Source: Triangularia verruculosa (taxonomy: Eukaryota > Ascomycota > Sordariomycetes > Sordariales > Podosporaceae). Taken from it: DNA of 64,000 nt. The first letter of the stretch is position 1. Every line of letters starts with the position of its first letter. The translations under genes were made by a program, and so were the position numbers. The notes under the pieces were generated by a model. It was not told where the DNA came from, did no database searches, and saw nothing but the letters and a program-made list of their open reading frames with translations. Positions 20,368-32,106 of this stretch are shown here, piece by piece. The stretch spans positions 91,628 through 155,627 of the forward strand of contig MU863964.1 in NCBI GenBank assembly GCA_033296885.1, written 5' to 3'.

Positions 20368-23300
20368 ATGTCCGAGCCTTCAAGTCCTAAAGACCAGAAG
20401 GCTTCCGACCTCACAAGTTCGTCTGCGGCACTCAAGCTTGATAACACCGCCGAGTCGGCAGCTCAAGCAGAAGTTTCAGTGCCAGTAGCAGCTGTAACCC
20501 CACCCAATCCGAACTCCTGGACCCCCGACATTCTGGAGACTGAAATAACGCAACAGCTACCCGCCAATGATGAGAAGTCACGCACCGATTCGAACGTGGA
20601 CTCATCTGACGAGCCTTCGGGTGGTGGGTGTGCTCCTCCTCCCGCCCCAAGCGTCTTTGACAACCAATTGCTTCGTGAGCTACAAGCTCAGGTGGCAGAT
20701 CTTCAACAACAGGCCGTATTGGAAAGGAGAACCCGTGAACAGCTCGAAGAGAAATTGATGACGTTTACATTTCCCGTACTCTCGACCCCATTTGGATTCG
20801 AATCCCGTTCAGAGCAAATCGGTTGCGAAAATGGCCTCCAGCATCACCGTCATCTAATGCGCGAAGAGTCCGAAGGGTCACCCCTGATCTCATACCTGGA
20901 TGGAGCCATTACTGCCTATGAAACAGGGTTGGAGCGTTTGAGGCAGGAGGAACAGAGGATGGTTGCTTTGCTGGAGAGTAAAACCAGGCTGGAGCACGAA
21001 CGAAACTCCAAGGAGCAAGAGTGGCAGGTCGAACGCGCAGCTCTCATCAAGAAAGTCCAGGAACTGCAAGATCTCCAAAAGTTGCATCCAACAGCAGATG
21101 CAGCCACCACAATCGATCAAAGCAAAGAGGTGGGACCGACATTGGCACAAACATCGCCTACCTACGAGACAGCTCAGCTCAACCGTGTCAGTTGGGAGGT
21201 TTTCAAGCTCGCTGCACGAGCCGGAGAGTATGTAATTGATGTCTTGATGGAAGAGCCCGTGGTTTCTTTCGATCTCTCGCAACACTGGTGGTGGCAACTG
21301 CGGCGGGCCAAACAGGGCCGTTTGAAGACCACGAGAGAGAAAGCCAAACTGCAACTGGGCTCGGTCTCTACGGCGAAACAGTCACCGTCCGCTCAGAAGA
21401 ACCTCCCCGAGCGGATTCGTATTCACTCCAAACACATCATCAAGATATTATATGGAATTTTGGGCAATTCTTTCTCCAAATCAATCGACAATGGTCCCGT
21501 GGTTATGGTCAGGCCCTACAAAGCATTGACTTATCACAACATTGCTATCCACCAAAAGCTATCTGAACTCGAGAGAAGGTTCGGACCGAAGGGTGTTGAA
21601 GACGATTCCAGCGCTCCAACAGTTGAGAAGGACGGTAAGGATACACCAGTCAATAAAGATAGCGAAGAAACCTCAACTGTTAAGGCTCTCGAAGATGCCG
21701 CAAACCAGTCTTCACCGGTGGGCGATGGCGAGGACGCCTTGGGTTCGCCCCGAGAGAAACCAGAGACGAATGAGCCTGATCAATCTACCGAAGAAGACGA
21801 GCTCACATCCTCAACAGTCGCCTACGAGCATTTCAAATGTCTCGTTGAATTTATGGATGGTGATATCCAAAAAAGGATCGACTACCTACACAGCGACCGA
21901 TGTCGGACAGTGGTGTTCCAAGATCTCTGGTATCTGTTCAAGCCTGGAGATGAAGTCATTGAACAGAGTCGTCGCCAAGCCTACAGAGTCATTGCCGTGA
22001 CTAGCAGCGGCCACAAGGTCTTGCCCCCGTGGCGAGCAAGCTGGGACAAAAAGTCCAAGGAGGCTGACGACACCCCAGTCTTACTCAAGTGCGCGTTCAT
22101 AGACTTTGATGGCAAAAGGCTTGGGCCGAGAACTAGAGAGATTCGGATCGCAAGATTTGATGGAGAAAAAGCAATCACGGCGCTTGAGGTACTCCCACTT
22201 CGTTTTGCGGAAGCAAAAGAACGGGCCGCAGACTCCAGCTTTCGACAGAAGCTGCTGAAAAGGGGGCGTATGTTTGTCGACGTCACCGGCTTCAAGCATA
22301 TGCATTACAGTGGCGTCACCCTTGATACTCGAGAAGAGGTTGACAGCCATGTTGTGGTCGACTTCGAGGAAGCGTTTGCTGCAAAAGATAGAGCGCTGTC
22401 GTCCGATTATGAGCGCGAGCAGCCCGAAAGAGACAGCAGTATGGAAAGGCCGCAATTGCAAGAAGATGTGATCAACCCGCAAGACAAATCGGAGCCGGTT
22501 GATGATGAGAAATGCGGGGCTGCTTGCTGTCTGGGAGAGAATGTCCACGGTGACCAATACGTGGAGAAGATTAGGAACCAAGAATATCTGGCGTCACTCA
22601 TCCCAGACAATAGGGAGCTGGAGCCACCACTCTCTATTTACCCACGAGCACTGCGCGAAATTAATCTCAAAGAAAACGCGATCCCGGAGGAGGACCTGGT
22701 CATCATGTCGTATAAAGTCTTCGGGTTTATTCTTCGAAGCCGGAAGTGGGGTGAGTATAGAAGCCTTCCCATTGCTCCACCTTTCATCATTTGCCCTCGT
22801 CCTCTAGCCTGTTGGTTTATCATCGAGATTCTGTCATTCTGATATTCTACATGTCTGGTAATTGTTATATATGTGCTAACCAGATATCGTGCCCCCTTGA
22901 ACAGCGCAACTGGATCTTACTTACCTGAAATCACCCGAAACGGGCTTTGAGTATTTTCCAGCCGGCCTGGATACAGGTCCTGGGGAGGATGAGCATGCAA
23001 AGCTGAAAGGCGTGCAGTCTGACACCAAGACAACTGCGACGGTAGTCAACAAGAAACCTAAGACTGCGTTTGACGAGCTAGTGCTTCCAAAAGGCCATAA
23101 AGAGATGGTTCTTTCGTTGATTGCACAGCATTTTCGCGACAAGGAGTCTAAAGAAACACAACAAGTTGATATTGTGGCCGGGAAAGGTAGGAGACCTGCC
23201 CCAGTGATATTTCCCAGTGGCGAGCGGCGGTCGTGGCTAGGTACTGACACACCTACTTCAGGCAAAGGTCTCATTATCTTGCTCCACGGGGCTCCTGGAG

Positions 23301-24908
23301 TGGGCAAAACTACTACCGCTGGTAATGACACCTGTCATGATTACTGACCGAAGATGATGCTAACATTATCATCCATGGAAGAGGGTGTAGCCGAAATGTT
23401 CAGACGGCCACTATTTCAGATCACTTGTGGTATGTACCCCCCTGCATTACAACTTGATGACATCGACCCAATCTTGGTTGTCAATGGGCTAGCCATAACC
23501 CCAGTCAGTGATTTCAGACAACTGATGTTTGTATGTGTCCTTCTAGGTGACTTGGGAACGACTGCACCCGAAGTTGAGGCGGCACTGGAGACACATTTCA
23601 CACTTGCGAGCCGATGGGGCTGTGTACTGCTGCTCGACGAAGCTGACGTCTTTCTCGCGGCACGCTCAAAGCAAGACTTCAAACGCAACGGGCTAGTTTC
23701 CGGTAAGGGTCCTTATCCCCTACCAGCGGCTTAAATATTGGTAACAGCATATGGAATGTCGCGTGTGTAATACTGACATGTCGGTCTTAGTCTTCCTGCG
23801 CGTTCTCGAGTACTACACCGGAATCCTCTTTCTCACCACGAACCGCGTTGGGGACTTCGACGAAGCATTCACATCGAGAATCCATATCAGTCTTTACTAC
23901 CCGCAGCTAGATCTGGAGTCCACGAAGGCAATCTTTGAGCTCAATTTCAAGCTCATCGAGAGGAGATTTCAGCAAAGACAACGGAGAATCGGTATTGACC
24001 GAGATGGCATTTTGAAGTTTGCATTAACCTACTTCGAACAGAACTCTACACGAAAATGGAACGGCCGTCAGATCCGCAACGCCTGCCAGACAGCTCTTGC
24101 TCTGGCAGAGTTCCGCGCTCAAGGAGGGAGCTATGAGCGGGTGGAAAATGCCGATGCTGTAGTGGAATTGAAGGTTGAGGATCTTCAAACAGTGGCAACG
24201 GCCTACCTGCAGTTTATGCATTACCTCGACAAGGTTCATGGAATGGATGCTGAAAAGCTTGCAAAGCAGTTTGCGCTACGTGCTCGGGAGCTGGATCTGA
24301 TCAAAGGCTGGAGTCTAGATGGTGATTATGGGAGGGATGGCAGCAGGAGACCAGACGACATCGATTTGAGGCAGCCGTATTTCTCTGCTCCACAAATGCA
24401 GCAGCCAGGTATGTCCTACTCGACACCACAAAGCTTCCCAAAAGCGCCAGGCTCGTCAACATCACAAGGGTTCCCGACAACACAGGGATATCCACAAGCA
24501 CACGGATTTTCGGCGGCACACGGGTTCCCAATGTCACCAGGCTTCCAGACACCTCAGAACACCTTTGTTCAACGTAGCACCACCCCTACCGGCTTTTCTA
24601 GAATGCAACAGCAGTACAATAGCCCAAGCAACCTGCCATCGACCCGCATGACGCCGTCCCCGGTCTCACATGCGTCACAACACGAGCAGCACCTAAGTCC
24701 GGGCTACCAACCCGGATTTCAGGCGCCATATGGTGCCAGCAGTAGCTACTCAGTCGCTAGTCAGCAACAACACGTACATCCCGAGCATGAGCAGGCACCC
24801 CGTGCTCATCCACAGAATGCACAGAGTGCGCAGAGCGGAGGTCAGCCCCAACAGACAGGTCAGGCTTCTGCGCCACCAATAAACCTGTGGAATCAGATGC
24901 AAGGATGA
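20368..24908 (+). CDS. Large AAA+ ATPase with a DUF7025-like middle domain
   Basis: Six exons (20368-22750, 22905-23186, 23262-23321, 23382-23429, 23547-23702, 23791-24908) give 1348 residues. Residues 1-110 are Ser/Glu-rich and disordered; a coiled coil covers about 105-250. A DUF7025-like domain follows at about 480-680 (DLWYLFKPGDEVI, QAYRVIAV, CAFIDFDGKRLGP). The AAA+ core has Walker A GAPGVGKT (898-905), Walker B VLLLDE (951-956) followed by AD, sensor-1 FLTTNR and an Arg-finger-like SRIH. This is a complete ATPase set. The C-terminal 200 residues are low-complexity Gln/Pro/Ser with repeated GFP/GYP/GFQ steps. Such proteins are common and multicopy in Pezizomycotina and their cellular role is unknown. 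The 75-nt intron at 23187-23261 has no stop and is a multiple of three, so a retained form would add 25 residues just before Walker A. GKGKGLIILLHG supports its removal. Confidence 0.9.
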
Positions 24909-25770
24909 ATGTTGTGGAAGTTCTACTATGTCGCGTTGCCTACATGGTTTTTTTTTGATACAAGGGCTGTCGTTTGGGAACTGGAGGCGAATGAGCTTTA
25001 CCTCTGCTTGATACTGTCTGCGTTATATGTGTGTCGAACAGATCTTCGCGTTCAAGTTATTACTGGGGTGTGATGTAAGGTACCTATCTAGTCTCAAGTC
25101 ACCGTTTTCTCCACTCTTTCTCACAGATGCCAGTTGCTTCATGTCGTTACCGCGGTCAAGGTGAAACTCAAAGGGAACATTGGCGATAAAATGCCCTGCC
25201 GTCCTCGCCATTCAACCCAAAAAGAGATATAGCAATTGGCTCAGCCACGCAATCAACCGCAATCGTCAATCCTCTGTAACGCAGAGTTGGTCCATTCAGG
25301 ACATCGGCAACTTCAGTTGCGCTGTAGAATCTGTGTTGGAAGTGCGCAATGCGGCAAGTTGTCCGCATTGAGCATTGGAGCTGGGCTCTTTCATTCGTCG
25401 GCGGACCCACCCCGTCCGCATCGGCCGCACCGCCCGCAAAAGCCCCACATCTGCTCCCGTCCGCATGGACCCACACTTCCGCTTCCTTCGGGGTGGGGAT
25501 CCACTCCGGATGACATCCCGCTGCATTGTGTCTGACAGGTTTGTGAGACTGAAAGTCAAATTCGGGGAGTATGAGAGATTTGAAGTCCGGGAGTCCGTTG
25601 AGAACCGGAGAATGGAGGGGGTATAAGTACGCTGGTCGTTCCCTCCCATCACCATGATCAGCACTTACACCATCAGCACAATCATCACCGAGTCCACACA
25701 GCCTCTCGCAACACATCCCAAGAAGTACCACACGGACAGCACTTCCTCACATACCCTACATCAGAACATC
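24909..25770. other. Intergenic, no gene supported
   Basis: About 860 bp follows the AAA+ gene. Frames on both strands are Pro/His/Arg-rich and look like chance frames. AAGGTACCTATCTAG occurs near 25078. The frame of the next gene is open back to 25654, but that stretch reads like leader. Confidence 0.5.
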
Positions 25771-26833
25771 ATGATGTCCCCCAAAACCTACCTCATAACC
25801 GGCACCACCTCCGGCATCGGCCTCGCCCTCGTCAAACACCTCCTCTCCCAGTCCCAAAACGTCATCGCCACCGGCCGCAACATCACCTCCCGCTTCCCCC
25901 CCTCCCTCCTCTCCTCCCACCCCAACAACCTCAAGCTCCTCGAACTCGACCTAACCGCCCCCTTACCCACCCTCCAATCCATCGCCGCCTCAGCCTGGGC
26001 CCTCTTCCCCGGAGGCATCGACATCCTCTTCAACAACGCAGGCATGTCAGCCATGAAATCCTGCGAGGAAGCCTCGTAAGCTCCCCCCTTCCCCTTTCAC
26101 CCCAAAACCACCCCATCTTCCACCACCACAAGGTAGGTACTAAAACAAACATTCCCACCCCAGCGACGACTACATCACCACCATCTTCACCGCCAACCTC
26201 TTCGGCCCAATGCGCCTAACCCAAGCCCTCCTCCCCCTCCTCCGCACAAAGTCCACCACCACCAACCCCGCCGTCATCGCATTCACCTCCAGCTCCACAG
26301 CCTGGACCCCCCTCCCCTTCATGTCCCACTACGCCTCCAGCAAAGCAGCCCTCTCGACGTACATCGAGGCCCTCGCCAAAGAACTCGCCCCCTTCGGCGT
26401 GGGAGTCGTCGGGTTCGAGTGCGGGGGCTGCGCCACCAACCTCGGCCAGCCGCGCGAGGAAACCACCCCCAATAACAACAGCAGCAGCAGTACCACTGGA
26501 TTGCTTGACCAGAAGCAGCAGCAAGAAACCGTTTATGATGACGGATTGGCCAAGTTGGTCGGCATGTTCACTAGGGATCCCATGGCTTACATGCCTGGCG
26601 ACGCTGACAAAGTCGCCAGGACGATGGCCGAGGTCGTGCAGAAACTCAATGGCGGGGAGAAGGTGCCGAGTAGAGTTGTGCTGGGGAGCGATGCTTGGGA
26701 GAGCGTCAAGCAAAAGGTCGAGGAGACGGCGCAGGTGCTGGAGGATTGGAAGGCGGTTAGTTGGGGGACCGATCGGGAGGGAGTCAAGGGCGGGTGCGAG
26801 GCAGATTATTTGAGGGCCGTTAGTATTTTGTGA
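25771..26833 (+). CDS. Short-chain dehydrogenase/reductase (SDR)
   Basis: An NAD(P)(H)-dependent oxidoreductase with a Rossmann fold; the substrate cannot be told. Exons 25771-26075 and 26164-26833 give 324 residues. Residues 5-17 carry the dinucleotide-binding strand and TGTTSGIG. Asp59 in LELDLT, NNAG (88-91), Ser145 in FTSSS and the catalytic pair Tyr158/Lys162 (YASSK) are all present. The start at MMSPKTYLITG places the glycine motif at the usual distance from the N-terminus. A Ser/Gln-rich insertion (about 193-215) lies in the substrate-loop region. The length is slightly above the classical 250-280 residues. The coding strand is extremely C-rich in the first 700 bp and G-rich at the end. 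Confidence 0.92.
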
Positions 26834-27304
26834 AGTGTGTTTGCGTCGGCTGGGAAAAGGTGATGGTCCTGGCTCCAATAATGTGTCATAGAAGCGTCAA
26901 GGTTTTTCTGCTCAAATATCTGTCTTGTTTGTTCAAAGTCTTCGTTCGTGTAAAAAAAAAAGGGGGGCAAAATACATCACAGGGAATTTATTTGTTCGTA
27001 ACCAAAGAAATGATCAGTCCGATGTCAGTCCCAAAAACTCCAGCCCATGATCCCTCAGGTCTCTTGTCGCGCACACAAAGAAGAGAACCTGACCCAGCCC
27101 CATCCAATCCGTCACCAAATAAGTATAACTGAGAATAATAGCAGTAATAAAAAACAAGCCGGTAAGCGCTCCGTGTGGGCACACGTATTTTTCCCCTTTA
27201 GCCCAGGTATTCCCAACCACAAACGCGCTGAATGTCCCAAAAACTCACAATAAACACAGTTTCAAAAAAGCAAAGATTGTTACAATATTTCCACCTAACA
27301 CCAC
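26834..27304. other. Convergent intergenic region, no gene seen
   Basis: This separates the 3' ends of the SDR gene and the Swc3-like gene. It has an A9G6 tract near 26955. Confidence 0.6.
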
Positions 27305-29759
27305 CTACTCCCTGCTCGCCTTCCCAGCCACCGTCGCGATGAAGCTTTGGTACTGTGCATCTTCATCCGCTGCCTCTGTGCCATTATGAACCCCTCTTGA
27401 CCGTGAGGTCAGCTCCTGCATCTCCACTTTGGGGTGCTTACTGCTGCCTCGAGACCGCGAGCTTAGCTCCGTCATCTCGATCTTGGGCGGATTCGTTGCC
27501 CACAAGACCTGCGGAGCTGACGGGGTGTTGTGAGCTGACTTCTTTTCTCTTTCCTCTACTTCGGCATCTTTTTCTTTGGCAGTCCCGTTCGATATTCCGG
27601 CCATCTCGGTGTCCTCCGTCTCCGTGCCGTCGCGTCTCGGCAATCTCATCGCCAAAAGTACGTACTCTGACCTCGTCATGGTCTCCATGATGCCCTCCAT
27701 ATACCGTCTGACCTCCTCCTGGGGCGCCACTACTCTAAAGAGGTTCTCCAGATGCCGACCGGTGGGCGTAAAGAGTCGCACGGTAAGGGGCTCGTAATAA
27801 TCCTGGTCCGGGTCCGCCTGCGGATACTCTGATTTACTGCCCCGGCGGACTACCAAGAAAGAGGCCACGACTTGTTGCCCTGCCCCGGGGGCCATTGCCA
27901 TCTGTTCCAAAATGCTGAACTTCGGGAACATGTAACGGTCACCATTGCCACCAGCAACCTCAAATACAACCGCAGAAATGTCTGGCTTCGGAGGCGGCGG
28001 AGGTCCCTTGGATCGAAGGGCTTGCTGTGGCTGAGGCGCTGGTTGGGGTGCCGGGGTAGACGAGGCCGAATTGTTGGCACTGCCATTCACCCCATTGGCT
28101 TGTTTTGACACTATTGGAGTAGTCGCCGAGGTTGGCGTCTTCAAAGGCTGCGCTTCCTTCTCCTTCAGCATTGTCCGTAATGAATCAATTACGAGCTTCA
28201 GATCCGTGGCATCGGAGAACTGGGTCTTATTCTCCGAAACACGCCGTACCATCTCCCTGGTCTTGATGTCGTCCAGCGCCTTTTTGACCAAGGCAACAAT
28301 GAGCGGATCGCACCCATTCGGTGGCCTCAGATCTGCAGAAGTCTGCTTGGCATTCGAAGTCAAAACAATATCCAGAATGGCCTTGACTTCATCTGCAAAG
28401 TATTTGACTGTTCGGCCGTCGATGAGCAACCTTTCGGCTGAAGGGCCAGTGGTACTGCCGCTCCGCTTGTTCTCCGCGGTGATGGCATCAATGATGGCCT
28501 GAAACCGAGTAAGTTCTTGCTTTGTGGCCTCGCCATTAGCAACACGCTTCATCAAGTCCCGCAGCTCGGCGTCGGTGCCTGCCCTGGAAGCTAACATCAA
28601 TATTATTGGATCTGTACCCGGCGCAGGCTTCCCTGGCGCAGCCGCCCCTGGGGCTGCCGGAGCTCCATTTATCGGCGGTTTGGCTAGAGCGGGGTTGTGT
28701 CCGGCAGGAAATGCTGCAGCACCTGTGCCTATGATCAATGTGGGGTTGGGAGAAGGTGGAAGTCGAGGTGGCTGGATGCCAAGCGGCGTCGTGACATGCG
28801 GTCTTGCTGGCGGTTGCGGTATGACGGTCCCCGGAGACAGAACTGATTCCATGCCTCGTGGTGAAGCAACCGGTCTTGGCAATGCCGCAGGAATGGTGGG
28901 CGTCAGACGTGATATCTCGGGAGCTAGTGGTGGGTTTGGCGCAGGCGACTGTCCTAGGCCTTGAGGAATTCCCACAGTTGGCTGTTCCGTGGGAAGAGTC
29001 GGGGTTTGCGCCGGTGTCTGGGTTTGTGTTCGTGGCTGACTTGGTGCTTTTGGTTGAGCCGGCGCTTGACCTGAAGGTTGGGCAACTGGTGTGGGAGCAG
29101 GAGACGATGTTTCTGCAGACTTTGCAATCTTCGGGGTAGCTGGTGGGGGCATGATTCCGTTTGGGGGCCCATATTGTAGGACCGGTCGCTGTGTGATCGG
29201 GGGAGGAGGTGGAGGTTTCGGATCCTTGACAGAATACATGGTGGCTTCGAAACTGTGCGGCTCCACGATGATAGTCACGGGTCCAAGTTTCACCATGCTG
29301 GCCTTGGAAGGATTGTTTGGCTCCTCAATAATCTGGCCCTTCTTCTTGATCGGTTTGGACCAGTATTTGGGGAATATCGCTTCGGACATCCATTGCTGAC
29401 GTGATCGTGCGAGAGATTCGGAAAGAACGGCACTAAAAAATGTCTGTCAGCATTTTGGTCTGCTTCAGGATGAGCAGCCAAGGGAGCACGCACCTCTCCG
29501 TCACTGACTGATAGTCCTTATTTGAGAGGTCGTTTGGCTGCGGCGAATCGACGGTAGGCAGAGGTTTTCCGGCGCTGATCGACTTCGGTAAGGGAGTTGG
29601 AATGTCCTCGACAGGAGTCGGCTCTGGCTCGGCGGCTGGGGCAGGTGTCGGCGTCGCAGATTTAGAGACTGATTTGGGCGTTGAATCAATGTTCCTCCTC
29701 TTGGCAGCTTGCTCGACCCTGGCAGCAGCGCGTGCTGGAAGCTTCCTCTTCTTCTCCAT
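27305..29759 (-). CDS. SWC3: SWR1 chromatin-remodelling complex subunit, Swc3-like
   Basis: In fungi Swc3 belongs to the SWR1 complex, which exchanges H2A for H2A.Z in nucleosomes. Exons 29759-29494 and 29432-27305 with a 61-nt intron give 797 residues. The N-terminus MEKKRKLPARAAARVEQAAK and the following SLARSRQQWMSEAIFPKYW look like the fungal Swc3 N-terminal region. The middle (about 140-290) is a long Pro/Ala/Thr-rich disordered linker. A helical part (DPIILMLASRAGTDAELRDL; CDPLIVALVKKALDDIKTREM) shows two related PI/LI-L-x-A/V-K/R repeats. The C-terminal region (DISAVVFEVAGGNGDRYMFP) is a folded domain before an acidic tail. Nuclear localisation is expected from the basic N-terminus. 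The family name is from recognition of the N-terminus, not from alignment. Confidence 0.7.
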
Positions 29760-30462
29760 CTCTCAAACTATTCGAGCCCGACGTGTAGAGTTGTTGAGCA
29801 GCCCGTCATAAGCACATCGGGATCGGTCGAGGCGTTGAGCTGGAGCGTGGACAACGAACACTGCTGATACGATTAAAGAACCCCCAACGAGACAAACAAG
29901 AGCGCGCGTGTGCGCGTGGACAATTGAAGGGTGATCAGTCCCAGGACGTGCTGGTTATGGTAATATGCAGCTGGGAAGGAAGGGACAGAGACCGTGACGA
30001 AGGCACCAGCAGTTCCGACCCCCAAAAAGAAAATGGGTCCTCAAGCTGGCGGGTGTTGCCCGAATTATCAAGCAAGCATTTCCTGCGCGCTAAACCACGT
30101 ATGGAGCCTTTCCACGCCTGTCATTGGCTACCTTCGATTACAGTTAATAAATGCGCCGCTGTAAACGGGGACGCAGGATGGATCCTCCCAGCATCCATGA
30201 TGCTTTCCTTCTTTCCGTGACAGTTTCCTCGCCCCTATCGCATCTCCCAAATGCTCGTTTTCGTTCCATTTACATTCCTGGTAAAGCACCCAGAAATCCC
30301 CGAAAAGCATCTTGGTCGGCACATGACAATCTGTTGGAGATGGACAGTGCGGCAAGCCGGGATCTTGGTGGAGACCAACTAATAAGCCGCATGCTAAGAG
30401 TTACTGGCCTTAACAGAATGCCCCACCCGACACACCTTATACTGCCCAGCTCTGAGCCCAAC
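29760..30462. other. Divergent promoter region
   Basis: About 700 bp lies between the Swc3-like gene and the ABHD12-like hydrolase. GCGCGCGTGTGCGCGTG near 29900 is a short alternating purine-pyrimidine tract. No gene is supported. Confidence 0.6.
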
Positions 30463-32106
30463 ATGATGTCGTCTGATAGCAACAGTATCAGCCCGCCTCA
30501 CATCATTGACGGCATGTCCCTGTCCAACGTCAGCCCACGCAACCGACGACGCCGCCACACAGACCGTTCAACTTCCATGTAAGTCAACAAAGCCAATTTT
30601 CAGGATCGTGGCCATGTCTGTGTCATTTGACTTATCGCATAGAACCTCATATGTAACAGGACAAGATTCGATGTCCCAACAGCGGCTTACCAAAGTTGGT
30701 TCATCTCAAAGTCGTTTATCCAGCATGTTGAACCCGGAGATAGCTGCCGGTCTCTCTGTAGGGCTCATCTTCGGCGTTCCGGTGGCTGTATATGCTTTGT
30801 TTCTCGGGTTGAGTTCGATACCATTCTTTCAACGACAGTAGGACCGAAAATCTCTCCATTCGCGACCGTGATTATGCAGCTAACATGAGGCCGACCCATC
30901 AGATTCTTGTACGCGCACAAGTTCCACAGTTTATGGTGGCCAGGCGCTCGTAAAAAGATCAACCAGCCTCAACGATATGGATTTGCCAGTTAGTCCACAA
31001 TGCTCTAATCTTGATGCTGAAGACTTGAAGCTAACCGGACTCAGAAAACCAAGCCACCCCCTTCCTCCTTCGTACTCCTGACAACGAGTCCCTCTATGCC
31101 TGGCACATCCTGCCCCTAACCCTATATAACCAACATACCTCCACCCTCGGCTCTCGCCCAGACCAGGGCATCTGCCACAAAGACTTCACCAGAACCCAGC
31201 AGATTGACCTCTTGCGCAATGATCCTGACGCAAAGGTCGTGGTCTCCTTCCACGGCAACGCAGGCCACCTCCTGCAATCTCATCGACCTCGAGTCTACCA
31301 CACCCTCTCGCTAAATCACCATATCTTCTCCCTCTCCTACCGTGGTTTCGGTCTGTCGACGGGCTACCCAACCGAAGCCGGTCTCACGACTGACGCCATC
31401 GCCCTCATTGACTTCCTCTTCAACGAGTGCCACATTCCACCCCATCGTATCGTCTTGCTCGGCCAATCCCTCGGAACTGCCGTGGTCGCCGCTGTCACGC
31501 ACCATTTTGCCATCAACCACCAGATTGACTTTGCCGGTTCCGTCATCGTCGCCGGCTTCAGCTCGCTGCCCACTATGCTCAGCGGGTACAGCATAGCAGG
31601 CTTCATCCCTGTCCTCAGGCCGCTATCGTGGTGGCCCTGGCTGTTGAAGGTGGTGATGGGAAGAGTGGTGGACAGATGGGAGAGCGCTGCCCGTTGGAAG
31701 CAAGTCACGCGCGAGGTGAAGCAACGGAAAGGACGGCTGAGACTGGAGATGGTGCACGCAAAGAATGACTGGGATATTCCAGCACACGAGGACGACAAGG
31801 TGTTTAGAGCTGCTGTGGGTGGGGTTGTGGATGATAAGCTGACGGAAGGGAACATTGAGGAGATGAAGGAGGACAAGATGGTTGGCGATAGAAAGGAGGG
31901 GTTTTCGGTTGAGTGGATGGAAGAGGGGGTTGTGATTAGGCAAGAGTTGGTTCCTTTTGGAGGTGAGTAACTATGCTGATATGGGCGAACGGGATGAAGA
32001 AAGCTGACCGATTCTAGGACACAATGATGTCACGTTCTATGCTCCGACTTTTCTGGCCATCATGAGGTCGTTTGAGGGGGTGCGAAATAATGATGGCACG
32101 TTGTAG
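30463..32106 (+). CDS. Membrane-anchored serine hydrolase, ABHD12-like
   Basis: Five exons (30463-30578, 30643-30837, 30903-30988, 31045-31962, 32018-32106) give 467 residues. All junctions keep frame and CTAAC branch sites are visible. The N-terminal 75 residues are Ser/Arg-rich (SPRNRRRRHTDRSTS). One membrane segment follows (IAAGLSVGLIFGVPVAVYALFLG). The hydrolase domain has TPFLLRTPDNESLYAWHILP, VVVSFHGNAGH, SLSYRGFGLSTGYPTE, the nucleophile elbow GQSLGT, an Asp in HAKNDWDIP and a terminal His in FGGHNDV. This order is typical of ABHD12/ABHD13-like lipid or monoacylglycerol hydrolases facing the ER or other endomembranes. The substrate is unknown. A second in-frame Met lies at 30466. Confidence 0.88.

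Noticed and set aside
23187..23261. Reading through this segment as coding in the AAA+ gene
   Set aside because: It has GT/AG ends and its removal restores the contiguous GKGKGLIILLHG expected before Walker A; retention is kept only as an alternative isoform.
25168..25731. 187-codon minus-strand frame between the AAA+ and SDR genes
   Set aside because: It overlaps the SDR promoter and leader, and its mixed composition lacks a domain.
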